Source of the DNA: Hahella sp.
GTDB lineage: Bacteria > Pseudomonadota > Gammaproteobacteria > Pseudomonadales > Oleiphilaceae
Direction of reading: 5' to 3'
DNA: 64,000 bases
Assembly (NCBI GenBank): GCA_028280065.1
Contig: JANQMN010000103.1
Location: forward strand, 1-64,000
Part shown: positions 18,948 through 28,782 of the stretch, piece by piece
Layout: each line of letters opens with the position of its first letter
Position numbering within the stretch: the stretch's first letter is position 1
The notes under the pieces: model-generated
The model's database searches: none
What the model was told of the DNA's origin: nothing
What the model saw: only the letters and a program-made list of their open reading frames with translations
Program-made: the position numbers and the translations under genes

Positions 18948-19481
18948 ATGAATAATGTAGTGAATGGCGTTAGCCTGCTAGTTTTGGATTTGGCGCATAC
19001 CAAAGTAATTTTCCAACTAACCTGGGAAAACCGGGCATATCTGCGCCAATGGTTACCCTGGTTGGATACCGTTCAAGCGCCGGAGGATACCGAGAATTTT
19101 ATCCAGAGCTGTATCCGGCAACATCAGTCGGGACTGGGCGCTACTTTCGTGGTATATGCAGGCGAGAAACCTTGTGGTGTGGCCGGTTATCATAAACTGA
19201 GTAAATCCAACCGCAGCGGTGCGCTTGGCTATTGGTTAGCCGAGCCATATACCGGACAGGGTATAATGACTTCTGCGGTGCGGCAGTTACTGAAAATCGG
19301 CTTTCAGAACTACGGATTACACCGAATAGAAATCCGCTGTGCGGAACAAAACGCCCGCAGTTGGGCCATACCGCAGCGCCTAGGGTTTGTCTACGAAGGA
19401 ACTCTTCGGGATGCCGAATGGCTTTATGATCATTTTGTGAATCACAGAATTTATTCGCTGCTCCGGGCCGAATTCCAATAG
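18948..19481 (+). CDS. RimJ/RimL-type GNAT acetyltransferase
   Basis: A 177-residue GNAT enzyme. The acetyl-CoA loop is seen in GYWLAEPYTGQGIMTSAVRQLL, followed by RIEIRCAEQNARSWAIPQRLGF and the C-terminal YSLLRAEF, the pattern of ribosomal-protein serine acetyltransferases (RimL, YdaF). The true acceptor cannot be inferred. ATG at 18948 follows AGAAAGGATTCCGG. Confidence 0.85.
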   Translation: MNNVVNGVSLLVLDLAHTKVIFQLTWENRAYLRQWLPWLDTVQAPEDTENFIQSCIRQHQSGLGATFVVYAGEKPCGVAGYHKLSKSNRSGALGYWLAEPYTGQGIMTSAVRQLLKIGFQNYGLHRIEIRCAEQNARSWAIPQRLGFVYEGTLRDAEWLYDHFVNHRIYSLLRAEFQ

Positions 19482-19561
19482 ACATATTCTCACGGATTGT
19501 GTTAGTTCTCCCGGAAAAGCAACTATCATGAAGAAAGCAACCTTTATTTGGAGAGCAGCCA

Positions 19562-21316
19562 TTGAAAGTTAAAAACCGCCTGGCCTTTATTCTATTCCCT
19601 GTCAGCCTCCTGCTCGCCGCTGCTCAGGGAATCGGGATTTATATTTTGCTGAAGGATTCGGCAGGCCAAGAGTTGCTGGCCAACGGCATTGCCGATTTAG
19701 CCTTGGGATTGGCGGTCAGTTCCTTTCTCAGCATTTGCATTGTGTTGTTTGTTGTGTGGGTCGGCTTGGAACGCATGGTGTCGCGTAAGGTCGCCTCATT
19801 GCAGTCCAATATCAGTAAAATGGGCGAAGGAAAGTTCGCGGACCTCGATCTGGATGGAATGGACGGCAAAGGTTCGGATGAAATGGCGGTCCTGCAAAAC
19901 GCCTTGGTGTCGATGCGGAAGAGCTTGGAGATCAACCATAAATCGATGCAGAAACTGGCATTTTACGATCGGCTTACCGGATTGCCCAATCGCGCCACCT
20001 TACAGCAAGAGTTGAAAATGCTGATCAGCGATGCGAAACGGAAGAAAAGCAAATTTGCCGTGATTTATATGGATTTGGATGAATTTAAATCGATCAATGA
20101 CACCTTGGGACATGATGTCGGCGACCAGTTGTTGAAGGCGGTGTCAGAACGCATTAGGAAACTATTACGGGGCAGTGATTTTGTTGCCCGGGAGCGCAAA
20201 GAAACAGGGAAAACCGAAAGCGGGATGCTGGCAAGGCTGGCTGGTGACGAATTCACCCTGCTTGTGCATGATGTCACCAATCAAAGCAGCGTGATACACG
20301 TTGCGAATCGCATATTGGCCTCGATTTCCAAACCCTTTGATTTAGAGCAACATGAGATTCAAGTCGGTGCGAGTTTAGGTATTGCGCTTTTTCCGGATGA
20401 TGGCGAAGATCCGGACAGCCTGATTAAAAAAGCCGACTACGCCATGTTTGAAGCCAAGAAGCACAATAAAAACGGCTTTGAATTCTATACCAAGGAAATG
20501 AACGCCGTTGCCTTCCAACGCATGGCGATGGAGAAGAAAATTCGCAAGGCCTTGGATAGCCAGGAGTTCTTCCTGCTGTTCCACCCGCGGATCAAACTCG
20601 CAAACAAGACCATCGCCGGTTTTGAAGCATTGATTCGCTGGGAAAACCCGGAGTTGGGAACGGTAATGCCGAACCAGTTTATCCCATTGGCTGAAGAGAC
20701 TCTGCTGATCTGTGAAATAGGCTACTGGGTGTTTGACCATGTTTGTCAATACATCAAACACTGGGGGGAAAACGGTTACCCGGATGTACGTGTTTCCATT
20801 AACATTTCCACCCTGCAGATTTATAGGGGCGATACCTACAACATGCTTAAGACCTTATTGGCGGTCTATGGCATTAAAGGCGGGCAGTTGGAAATCGAAG
20901 TTAATGAAGCCGGTTTGCTAAAAGACGAAAAGGCGGCCATTACCTTGCTGGAAAAACTCAAGGAACTGGGAATTACCATCGCCCTAGACGAATTTGGCAC
21001 CGAAAATACCTCGATTCGAATTCTTCAGGACTTTCCCATTGATGTACTTAAAATTGATCGTAGCCTGGTAACCAAAGGGGAGTCTGATGCCGCTTCCAAA
21101 CAACTGCTGAAGTCGTTTGTGGAAATTGCCAACAACTTGAATTTAGAGACCGTGGCCAGTGGGATAGAGAACGTAAAACAGGTCAATTATGCACGGTCGA
21201 TCAAGTGTGATTATGTCCAAGGCTACTATTATGCAGAACCCTTGCACGGTGACGATGCGACAGAGTTCATGACGACCTGGGAGATTCGCCAGGCACGGGG
21301 CGAAGTGCCCGATTGA
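19562..21316 (+). CDS. Membrane GGDEF-EAL protein with degenerate motifs
   Basis: A 584-residue protein with two N-terminal membrane helices (about 7-30 and 46-68), a short linker, a GGDEF domain (residues 130-310) and an EAL domain (325-570). The GGDEF site reads AGDEF (227-231) and no RxxD inhibitory site is seen just before it. In the EAL domain the signature EAL (355-357), SINIS, IEVNE and LKID are present, but the usual DDFGTG reads DEFGTE (476-481) and the usual AEGVE reads ASGIE (532-536). It may therefore be weak or inactive in cyclic-di-GMP hydrolysis. The start is TTG at 19562, preceded by GGAGAG; no in-frame ATG would keep the first helix. Confidence 0.88.
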   Translation: MKVKNRLAFILFPVSLLLAAAQGIGIYILLKDSAGQELLANGIADLALGLAVSSFLSICIVLFVVWVGLERMVSRKVASLQSNISKMGEGKFADLDLDGMDGKGSDEMAVLQNALVSMRKSLEINHKSMQKLAFYDRLTGLPNRATLQQELKMLISDAKRKKSKFAVIYMDLDEFKSINDTLGHDVGDQLLKAVSERIRKLLRGSDFVARERKETGKTESGMLARLAGDEFTLLVHDVTNQSSVIHVANRILASISKPFDLEQHEIQVGASLGIALFPDDGEDPDSLIKKADYAMFEAKKHNKNGFEFYTKEMNAVAFQRMAMEKKIRKALDSQEFFLLFHPRIKLANKTIAGFEALIRWENPELGTVMPNQFIPLAEETLLICEIGYWVFDHVCQYIKHWGENGYPDVRVSINISTLQIYRGDTYNMLKTLLAVYGIKGGQLEIEVNEAGLLKDEKAAITLLEKLKELGITIALDEFGTENTSIRILQDFPIDVLKIDRSLVTKGESDAASKQLLKSFVEIANNLNLETVASGIENVKQVNYARSIKCDYVQGYYYAEPLHGDDATEFMTTWEIRQARGEVPD

Positions 21317-21355
21317 CAGCGCTGAAAAGCGCCGAATCAGGATCCAAAAGAAAGA

Positions 21356-21910
21356 TTATTTCTGGGCGGAATCCAAACGCCATTGTTCAAGATGCCGGTC
21401 TTTTAGCTTCACATAGTTGCCGGCTACGTAAGTAAAGTAATTCAGTTCCTTTTCCGACAGGGGCCGGGCTTTTTTGGCCGGTGCGCCGACATAAAGAAAG
21501 CCGCTTTCCAAGCGTTTGTTTGGCGGAACCAGACAACCGGCAGCGACTACCACGCGATCCTCGATAACCGCGCCATCCATAATCGTGGAACCCATGCCGA
21601 TAAGAATCTGATTACCGACGGTGCAACCGTGGAGTAGCGCTTTGTGACCTACCGTGACATCGTCGCCAATTTCTAGCGGGTAGCCACCAGGATTGTAATC
21701 GCTGGAATGGGTGATGTGCAGTACGCTGCCGTCCTGAATGCTGGTCCTGGCGCCAATGCGTATTCGGTGCATATCGCCGCGAATCACGACCAGCGGCCAG
21801 ATGGAGCTATCGTCGCCGATTTTGACGTCGCCGATAATGACCGCCGTCGGGTCCAGCATTACCCGGTTACCAACGATTGGCCTGTGGCCTTGCAGAGTGC
21901 GTATACTCAT
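21356..21910 (-). CDS. Gamma carbonic anhydrase-like protein (YrdA type)
   Basis: A 184-residue left-handed beta-helix protein with hexapeptide repeats throughout. The metal ligands are visible as VLHITHSSD and VTVGHKALLHGC. The family binds zinc or iron between subunits of a trimer; many YrdA-type members have weak or no measured carbonic anhydrase activity. It converges on the GGDEF-EAL gene, with a short GCGCT/AGCGC hairpin between them, and is divergent from prlC. Confidence 0.9.
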   Translation of the reverse strand: MSIRTLQGHRPIVGNRVMLDPTAVIIGDVKIGDDSSIWPLVVIRGDMHRIRIGARTSIQDGSVLHITHSSDYNPGGYPLEIGDDVTVGHKALLHGCTVGNQILIGMGSTIMDGAVIEDRVVVAAGCLVPPNKRLESGFLYVGAPAKKARPLSEKELNYFTYVAGNYVKLKDRHLEQWRLDSAQK

Positions 21911-22226
21911 GGGCAGTAAGATCCTTTAAATAATCTGCTAGTGTCTCGCCTCGGTACCTCACGTTCGGCGAAGTGACCGTTTCGCGGAATCCGAACCAAA
22001 TGCGTTTTTTAAATCAAGCGTTTAGGCGATTGATTTTGACGCGCTTCCGTGAGCCGTACCGGGAAGCGCCAAAACACCGGGCAAGAATAGCACGCCGGTA
22101 TTTGGTAACAAGGCTTGAATAGAACATACAGTGACCCCATTTGCCATTAATTATCATTTCTCCCTAAAACGGACGACAAGCCAGCAAGGCTATTGGACCT
22201 CGGTAAACGACAAGCGGACTAATTTC
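21911..22226. other. 316-bp divergent intergenic region with an inverted repeat
   Basis: This stretch separates the gamma carbonic anhydrase gene from prlC and has no supported gene. Its main feature is a dyad at 22011-22036: AAATCAAGCG and CGATTGATTT, arms matching 9 of 10, separated by six bases. It could be an operator for either gene. I could not pick a clear sigma-70 promoter for prlC. Confidence 0.5.
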
Positions 22227-24254
22227 ATGAGCCAAGAAGTATTGATTACTCCTGCATTACCCAATTTTTCTTCCATTCATCCCGAACAGATCCAAAAAGA
22301 TCTTCAGACCATGCTTGACGAACACCGCAGCCTGATCACCGCTTTGGTAAAGGCCGAAAATCCCAGTTGGTCGTCCGTGGCGCAACCCATGGACAACATG
22401 GCCGATCAGCTCAACAAATATTGGTCGCCGATTAGCCACTTAAATAGTGTGCGCAATAATGAAGCGCTGCGTCAGGCTTACAATGCATCGTTACCCGAGC
22501 TTTCTAAGTACTCGACGGAAATTGGCCAGAACCGCAATCTCTATGATGCCTTTGCCAGCATCAAGACTTCTTCGGAATTCCCCGGTTTGACCGAAGCTCA
22601 GCAAAAATCGATAAGCAATACGCTGAGGGATTTTCATCTGGCGGGCGTGGACCTTGCCGATGATAAAAAGGCGCGCTACAAGGAAATTTCTCAGCGGTTG
22701 GCGGAAATTACCAGTGAGTTCAGCGACAACGTGCTGGATGCCACTCAAGCCTGGACCAAGCATTTTGCATCTGCCGAAGGATTGGCGGGACTGCCGAAGA
22801 CGGCATTGGCCGGAGCAAAACAGGCCGCCAAGGTTCGAAACAAAGAAGGTTATGTAGTTACCCTGGATTTCCCCAGTTATTACGCGGTCATGACCTTCGC
22901 CGAGAACCGGGAATTGCGGAAGGAGGTGTATGAAGCATTTAGCACCCGTGCGTCAGATCAAGGGCCGCATGCCGGACGCTATGACAACTCCTGGTTAATG
23001 GAGGAAATTCTCCAACTGCGGTTGGAGAAATCCAAACTGCTCGGCTTCACTACTTACGCGGATTACTCCCTGGCGACAAAAATGGCGGGTTCTCCGGAAG
23101 AAGTATTAGGTTTCCTGAACGATCTAGCCGAAAAGTCCAAACCGCGGGCAGAGAAGGAAATGCAGGAGCTTCGGGAATTCGCCAAGGAGCAAGGTCTGGA
23201 ATCGCTAGAGGCCTGGGATGTCAGTTTTTATTCAGAGAAGCTTAAACAGGAAAGATATGCCATTTCCCAGGAAGAGTTAAAGCCTTATTTCCCGGTTGAA
23301 AAAGTGGTCAATGGTATGTTTGCCGTTGTCGAACGATTGTTTGGCGTCACCTTGAAAGCTGTTACTGATGTCAACCGATACCATGAGGACATTCGCTATT
23401 TTGAGGTCGAGCGTGGCGGCAAAAGTATTGCGGGCATTTTTATGGATCTGTTTGCCCGGGAAAACAAACGTGGCGGAGCCTGGATGGCGGACTACTCGGT
23501 TCGGCGCAAGCTCGATGACGGCCGTATCCAGAAACCGATAGCCTTTATTACCTGCAATTTTGCTTCGGCGACGGAAGAGCATCCCGCTCTGTTAACCCAC
23601 AACGAAGTCACCACTTTGTTCCATGAGTTCGGTCACGCGCTGCATCACATGTTGACCAAGGTCGACTGCAACGATGTGTCCGGGATCAACGGCGTAGCTT
23701 GGGATGCCGTCGAGTTGCCGAGCCAGTTCCTGGAAAACTGGTGTTGGCAGGAGGAGGGTATCCGGCTGATATCGGCGCACTATCAAACCCAAGAGCCCCT
23801 GCCCCATGAACTGTTGGAAAAGATGCTGGCGGCAAAAAACTTTCAGTCGGCGATGATGATGGTCAGGCAACTGGAATTCGCGCTATTTGATTTCCGCTTG
23901 CACCACGAGTATCAACCGGACGGCTTTTCTATCCAGGAAATTCTGGATCAGGTCCGGAACAAGGTTGCCGTGGTTCAGCCACCGGCCTTCAATCGTTTCC
24001 AGCATAGTTTCAGTCACATCTTTGCCGGTGGTTATGCCGCCGGCTACTACAGCTACAAGTGGGCGGAAGTCTTGGCGGCGGATGCCTTTTCAAAGTTTGA
24101 AGAAACCGGCGTGTTTAACCCCGAAACCGGTCGGGAATTTCTCCATTGCATCCTGGAAAAGGGCGGCAGTAGAGAACCCATGGAACTGTTCGTGGAGTTT
24201 CGCGGTCGCCCGCCGCAAACAGATGCCCTACTCAGGCACAACGGCATTGTTTAG
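22227..24254 (+). CDS. prlC: Oligopeptidase A
   Basis: A 675-residue M3 metallopeptidase of the thimet oligopeptidase family. The zinc site is TTLFHEFGHALHHML, with further ligand region ELPSQFLENW downstream. The C-terminal GGYAAGYYSYKWAEVLAADAF segment is typical of the family. It degrades short peptides, including signal-peptide remnants, in the cytosol. I start at ATG 22227 (MSQEVLITPALPNF), where family similarity begins. yheV follows 32 bp downstream, the usual order. Confidence 0.95.
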   Translation: MSQEVLITPALPNFSSIHPEQIQKDLQTMLDEHRSLITALVKAENPSWSSVAQPMDNMADQLNKYWSPISHLNSVRNNEALRQAYNASLPELSKYSTEIGQNRNLYDAFASIKTSSEFPGLTEAQQKSISNTLRDFHLAGVDLADDKKARYKEISQRLAEITSEFSDNVLDATQAWTKHFASAEGLAGLPKTALAGAKQAAKVRNKEGYVVTLDFPSYYAVMTFAENRELRKEVYEAFSTRASDQGPHAGRYDNSWLMEEILQLRLEKSKLLGFTTYADYSLATKMAGSPEEVLGFLNDLAEKSKPRAEKEMQELREFAKEQGLESLEAWDVSFYSEKLKQERYAISQEELKPYFPVEKVVNGMFAVVERLFGVTLKAVTDVNRYHEDIRYFEVERGGKSIAGIFMDLFARENKRGGAWMADYSVRRKLDDGRIQKPIAFITCNFASATEEHPALLTHNEVTTLFHEFGHALHHMLTKVDCNDVSGINGVAWDAVELPSQFLENWCWQEEGIRLISAHYQTQEPLPHELLEKMLAAKNFQSAMMMVRQLEFALFDFRLHHEYQPDGFSIQEILDQVRNKVAVVQPPAFNRFQHSFSHIFAGGYAAGYYSYKWAEVLAADAFSKFEETGVFNPETGREFLHCILEKGGSREPMELFVEFRGRPPQTDALLRHNGIV

Positions 24255-24286
24255 TCCGCATCTACGGTTCGACCAGGAGACAGCAG

Positions 24287-24562
24287 ATGAGCCCGGAGCA
24301 TAAACCCGTTAAGCGCTTCATTGCCGGTGCGGTCTGCCCAAGGTGCGGGGTAATGGACCGGATTGTCAGCTACGTCGATAGTAGTCAAAGGTCGGTGCGG
24401 GAATGTATCGATTGCGGTTTCCACGAAAAACTGGTCGAACCCGAAGCCGCCGCTGAACTGGAAACCAGGGTAACCAAGAAGCGTTCTCAACCGGTGAAAG
24501 CGCAGCCGTTGAAGTTTTATAAAAATGTCCGGGGAAAAAATACTAAGGATTCACCCGGCTAG
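24287..24562 (+). CDS. yheV: YheV-like zinc-ribbon protein
   Basis: A 91-residue protein with two cysteine pairs, CPRC and CIDC, separated by 20 residues, forming a probable zinc ribbon, then a basic C-terminus. This is the YheV family (DUF2387), commonly next to prlC. ATG at 24287 follows CCAGGAGACAGCAG. Function unknown. Confidence 0.85.
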   Translation: MSPEHKPVKRFIAGAVCPRCGVMDRIVSYVDSSQRSVRECIDCGFHEKLVEPEAAAELETRVTKKRSQPVKAQPLKFYKNVRGKNTKDSPG

Positions 24563-24662
24563 CATGGGACTTATTCGAGCCTCCCTGCCCGAACATTCAA
24601 TCGATCGTATTTAAAATGGCTGAACCGGTGCGATTTTCCACTGCGTGATAGTAACTGGCGCC

Positions 24663-25316
24663 TCAACAGGAATAACCCAATGAAAAACTCATTTGAATAT
24701 TGTGGTTATCCAGCAATGCTAACCAAGCCATGTTCAAGGGTTGCCATTTGTGGTCATTGGTATGGGCCAGATAAATGGCGAGATCCAGATGATAGTAATC
24801 GGGCATGCTGACGAGATTTCGGAAAGTTACATGGGTCGCCTGATCGATTTCATTGGCGAAAGGTTCGCCAATTAAGTAGTGGGCCAGTAAATTGGCCTGG
24901 GTGGCGCGCAGTTCGCAAATCGGGCTGTCCCGCAAACTCATATTATTTTCGTAGAGTTCTTCTATTAGGCGGTGGGATTGGTAGGCGCGTACCAACAGCC
25001 CATCCAAACCCGTGTGTTGTAAAACCTGGACAGAAGGGTGGACGAAATACTCTACGGAAATGTCGATAAATGGTTGGAAGAGCAGCTTACGTTGGCATTG
25101 TTCGGCGCAGTCGGCAACACATTCCACAATTCTCGGCGCCAGGCTCACATATTCCAGAACGAATTTACGGAGGTCGCTGACGGGGTCCATTCCCTGCAAC
25201 GAGATTACCCGATGCAGCGAATCAAGCTGCGACGCCAGCCATCTGGCATATTGTTGAGATTTGAGTTCCGCTGCACTAACTTGCTGGATGATCTCGTACA
25301 CTGCATCGAGTGTCAT
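24663..25316 (-). CDS. Hypothetical helical protein
   Basis: A 217-residue protein I do not recognise. It is helix-rich and soluble by appearance, without signal peptide or membrane segment, and contains four cysteines, two of them close together in CVADCAEQC. Segments such as HPSVQVLQHTGLDGLLVRAYQSHRLIEELYEN look like a folded domain, not a chance frame. It converges on yheV and is divergent from the cytochrome oxidase operon, with a 660-bp gap on that side. Confidence 0.6.
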   Translation of the reverse strand: MTLDAVYEIIQQVSAAELKSQQYARWLASQLDSLHRVISLQGMDPVSDLRKFVLEYVSLAPRIVECVADCAEQCQRKLLFQPFIDISVEYFVHPSVQVLQHTGLDGLLVRAYQSHRLIEELYENNMSLRDSPICELRATQANLLAHYLIGEPFANEIDQATHVTFRNLVSMPDYYHLDLAIYLAHTNDHKWQPLNMAWLALLDNHNIQMSFSLGYSC

Positions 25317-25978
25317 CGCTAACCATTCGCCTTCACTGAATTACCGACCCGCCTTGCGTATTGCCTTTGCAGTGCGTGTCCCTGGCCGAAGCCGGTGCCA
25401 ATTAGCAGGTCCAAGTGTAACGGTCTTCTCGCGCTGATTCACCGCTACTGAACAAACATCGCGCTGTATCTGAATCAGTTTAGTAGAGGGCGGAAAAAGC
25501 TGCGTAGTTCTATTTGTTATTTAACCAGGCGTTGTTGTAACTAAATCGTGCGTATACAACTGGTCCGTACCGTTCAGGTGAAAATAATGCCTGATCTTCT
25601 ACCCTGAGTGGCATCATTCATGCCTTATCGTTCGCATGTAGCCGTTATTGAAGGGAGCACCGTCGAGGCTAATCTGGAAGCCGGCCTTTTTTTTGTGGAG
25701 GAGTCGCCACTTTGCCTATCCCTGAATACCTGCGACCCAAAATTGTGCGGTATTTTAATATTTTGCCTGCATTTAGTGCGGCCGGTCTCTGTTATTTGGG
25801 ATTTTTGTTCATAAAATCAACAATCTACCTGATTAGGTTAATCTTCGGTCTAACATTTGCCAGCACTACGTAAAAATGACTATACTGCCCCCTGCACCTT
25901 GCATCGACTTCCTGGTTGTAATTCTTATTGGGAAGTGTCTGGCAGTAACAATAAAAACTACGCTGTGGAGACACCACA
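25317..25978. other. 662-bp region upstream of the cytochrome oxidase operon
   Basis: No gene is supported here. A 68-residue frame at 25608-25814 has no ribosome-binding site and no recognisable features. The region holds the coxB promoter listed separately, and otherwise A+T-rich sequence without repeats that I can see. Confidence 0.5.
25857..25886 (+). promoter_or_regulatory. Candidate sigma-70 promoter of the cox operon
   Basis: The -35 box is TTGCCA (25857-25862, five of six consensus), the spacer is 18 bp and the -10 box is TATACT (25881-25886). The leader to the coxB ATG would be about 86 bases. Confidence 0.55.
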
Positions 25979-27100
25979 ATGTTGTCAAGAAGACACTTGA
26001 TGGCACTGGCATTGCCGTGCCTTACCGCGCCTACTAGCGTCCTCGCGGATTGGGAGGTCAATATGACTCCCGGTGTGACTGACGTAAGCCAAGCCGTTTT
26101 TGACCTGCATATGATTATCTTTTGGATATGCGTGGTTATCGGCGTGGTCGTATTTGGCGTTATGTTCTACTCCATCTTCGCCCATCGTAAGAGTAAAGGC
26201 GCCGTACCCGCCCAGTTCCACGAAAGCACCACTGTGGAAGTCATCTGGACGATCATCCCGTTTGCCATTTTAATCGGGATGGCAATTCCTGCGACCGGCA
26301 CCTTGATTAAGATGTACGATACCTCCGACGCCGACATTGAAATCCTGATTACCGGCTATCAGTGGAAGTGGAAGTATGAATACCTCAACGAAAAAGTTAG
26401 TTTTTTCAGTAACATGTCCACCACCCAAGAGCAAATCTATAACTTCGATGAAAAGGGCGAGCACTACCTGCTTGAGGTGGACGAGCCAGTGGTGATCCCG
26501 GTTGGCAAGAAAGTCAAGTTTCTGGTAACAGCCGCCGATGTTATTCATTCCTGGTGGGTGCCTGCGTTGGCGGTTAAACGGGATGCGATCCCCGGTACCG
26601 TTAACGAAAGCTGGACCCGGGTAAACGAACCGGGCATCTATCGCGGACAGTGCGCCGAGCTTTGCGGAAAGGACCATGCTTTCATGCCGGTGGTCGTAAA
26701 AGCGGTGTCTGAAAATGAATACCAGGAATGGGTGCTGGCCAAGCAGGAACTGGCACGCCAGGAATTTGAGCTCAACAACAAAGAATGGACCATGGAAGAA
26801 CTGATGGCGCGAGGCGAACAGGTTTATCAAAGAGCCTGTGTTGCCTGTCACCAGGCGAATGGTCTGGGACTGCCACCAGCGTTCCCGGCATTGAAAGACA
26901 GCCCGGTCGCACTCGGGCCCATGGAAGGCCACATCGATATGATTTTGAATGGCGTTAAAGGCACATCCATGCAAGCCTTCGCCGATCAGTTGAGCGAGGT
27001 CGATATCGCCGCGGTCACCACCTACGAACGAAATGCCTGGGGCAACAACGTAGGTGATATGGCGACGCCGAAGATGGTCGCCGAACGGAAGGGGCAATAA
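25979..27100 (+). CDS. coxB: Cytochrome c oxidase subunit II with fused cytochrome c (caa3 type)
   Basis: A 373-residue protein. An N-terminal signal sequence ends near VLADW, followed by two membrane helices (about 35-58 and 84-106). The periplasmic CuA site is intact: VIHSWWVPAL and QCAELCGKDHAFM supply the His, two Cys, Glu, His and Met ligands. A C-terminal cytochrome c domain carries heme motif CVACH starting at residue 287, with the distal Met probably in TSMQAF. This makes it a caa3-type subunit that takes electrons through its own heme c. ATG at 25979 follows GGAGACACCACA. Confidence 0.95.
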   Translation: MLSRRHLMALALPCLTAPTSVLADWEVNMTPGVTDVSQAVFDLHMIIFWICVVIGVVVFGVMFYSIFAHRKSKGAVPAQFHESTTVEVIWTIIPFAILIGMAIPATGTLIKMYDTSDADIEILITGYQWKWKYEYLNEKVSFFSNMSTTQEQIYNFDEKGEHYLLEVDEPVVIPVGKKVKFLVTAADVIHSWWVPALAVKRDAIPGTVNESWTRVNEPGIYRGQCAELCGKDHAFMPVVVKAVSENEYQEWVLAKQELARQEFELNNKEWTMEELMARGEQVYQRACVACHQANGLGLPPAFPALKDSPVALGPMEGHIDMILNGVKGTSMQAFADQLSEVDIAAVTTYERNAWGNNVGDMATPKMVAERKGQ

Positions 27101-27148
27101 AGCTATGAAATCCTCATTCAAACAAAAATCTAACAGAGGAGTGGGTTA

Positions 27149-28735
27149 ATGAGTGCTGTTGTAGATAGTCACGCGCATGACCACGGTCATCACGGACCTG
27201 CCAAGGGCTTTACCCGCTGGCTTTATACCACGAACCACAAAGATATCGGCTCTATGTATCTTTGGTTCAGTTTCATTATGTTTTTGGTTGGCGGCTCGAT
27301 GGCGCTGGTAATTCGTGCCGAGCTGTTCGAGCCCGGCATGCAGATCGTCGATCCCAACTTCTTTAACCAGATGACTACCATGCACGGTCTGATCATGGTC
27401 TTCGGTGCGGTTATGCCGGCCTTTGTCGGACTGGCGAACTGGCTGATTCCGATCATGGTAGGAGCGCCGGATATGGCGCTGCCAAGAATGAATAACTGGA
27501 GCTTCTGGATTCTACCCTTTGCCTTCGGACTCCTGCTCTCGACCCTGTTCATGGAAGGCGGTGCCCCCAATTTCGGCTGGACTTTTTACGCGCCCTTGTC
27601 CACTACCTACGCGCCTCCCAGCGTCACCTTCTTTATTCTGGCGGTGCATATGATGGGGATTTCCTCCATTATGGGCGCGATTAACGTGATTGCCACCATC
27701 CTTAACATGCGGGCACCTGGTATGACTCTGATGAAGATGCCGCTGTTCGTTTGGACCTGGCTGATCACAGCCTTTCTGCTGATCGCGGTAATGCCGGTTC
27801 TGGCCGGCGCGGTGACCATGATGCTGATGGATATCCACTTCGGAACCGCATTCTTCGACGCCGCAGGCGGTGGCGATCCGGTATTATTCCAGCATATATT
27901 CTGGTTCTTCGGCCATCCTGAAGTCTATATCATGATATTGCCTGCCTTCGGCGTGGCCTCGCAGATTATCCCTACCTTCAGTCGGAAGCCATTGTTTGGC
28001 TATCCGTCGATGGTCTACGCAACCGCGTCGATTGCGATCCTGTCTTTCATCGTCTGGGCCCACCATATGTTTACCGTGGGCCTTCCCCTGGCGGCGCAAT
28101 TGTTTTTCATGTATGCCACCATGTTGATTGCGGTACCGACCGGGGTCAAAGTGTTTAACTGGGTGGCCACCATGTTCAGGGGATCGCTGACCTTTGAAAC
28201 ACCGATGCTGTTTGCCATCGCGTTCGTTATCCTGTTCACCATTGGTGGTTTCTCGGGTTTGATGTTGTCTATCGCACCAGTGGATTTTCAATATCATGAC
28301 ACCTACTTTGTCGTCGCGCACTTCCACTATGTTCTGGTGCCTGGCGCTATTTTCTCGATTTTTGCCGCAGCTTATTACTGGCTGCCCAAGTGGACCGGCT
28401 ATATGTATGACGAGCTCCTCGGCAAGGCACATTTCTGGCTATCCTTTATCGGCCTGAACCTGACCTTCTTCCCGATGCATTTTGTCGGCTTGGCGGGCAT
28501 GCCGCGACGGATTCCTGATTATGCACTGCAGTTTGCTGATTTTAATCAGATTGCCAGTATGGGGGCGTTCCTGTTCGGCACTACCCAGTTGCTGTTCCTG
28601 TTCATCGTGATCAAGTGTATTCGGGGTGGTAAAAAGGCATCGGCTCAAGTATGGGAAGGCGCTGACGGACTGGAATGGACATTGCCTTCTCCGGCTCCTT
28701 ATCATACCTTCAGTGAACCCCCGACGGTGAAGTAA
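27149..28735 (+). CDS. coxA: Cytochrome c oxidase subunit I
   Basis: A 528-residue protein with 12 membrane helices. All metal ligands are visible: the low-spin heme His in TTMHGLIMVF, the CuB His and cross-linked Tyr in GHPEVY, the His pair in WAHHMFTVG, and the heme ligands in HDTYFVVAHFHYV. It is the proton-pumping, oxygen-reducing subunit. It follows coxB by 48 bp with a GAGGAG-type site. The gene is intact even though the heme A synthase gene nearby is not. Confidence 0.96.
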   Translation: MSAVVDSHAHDHGHHGPAKGFTRWLYTTNHKDIGSMYLWFSFIMFLVGGSMALVIRAELFEPGMQIVDPNFFNQMTTMHGLIMVFGAVMPAFVGLANWLIPIMVGAPDMALPRMNNWSFWILPFAFGLLLSTLFMEGGAPNFGWTFYAPLSTTYAPPSVTFFILAVHMMGISSIMGAINVIATILNMRAPGMTLMKMPLFVWTWLITAFLLIAVMPVLAGAVTMMLMDIHFGTAFFDAAGGGDPVLFQHIFWFFGHPEVYIMILPAFGVASQIIPTFSRKPLFGYPSMVYATASIAILSFIVWAHHMFTVGLPLAAQLFFMYATMLIAVPTGVKVFNWVATMFRGSLTFETPMLFAIAFVILFTIGGFSGLMLSIAPVDFQYHDTYFVVAHFHYVLVPGAIFSIFAAAYYWLPKWTGYMYDELLGKAHFWLSFIGLNLTFFPMHFVGLAGMPRRIPDYALQFADFNQIASMGAFLFGTTQLLFLFIVIKCIRGGKKASAQVWEGADGLEWTLPSPAPYHTFSEPPTVK

Positions 28736-28782
28736 TCGGTTTTTAACGGAACAATAACAACAACGAAAATTGAGGACTTAAC

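Noticed and set aside
22011..22036. Fatty-acid regulator site (FabR, PsrA or DesT)
   Set aside because: The dyad does not match the site sequences I remember for these regulators, and the flanking genes are not lipid genes.
25608..25814. 68-residue plus-strand frame in the cox upstream region
   Set aside because: No ribosome-binding site, no recognisable motif and irregular composition; probably a chance frame.
26270..27121. 283-residue minus-strand frame opposite coxB
   Set aside because: It is the mirror of a clearly coding sequence and shows no family features of its own.
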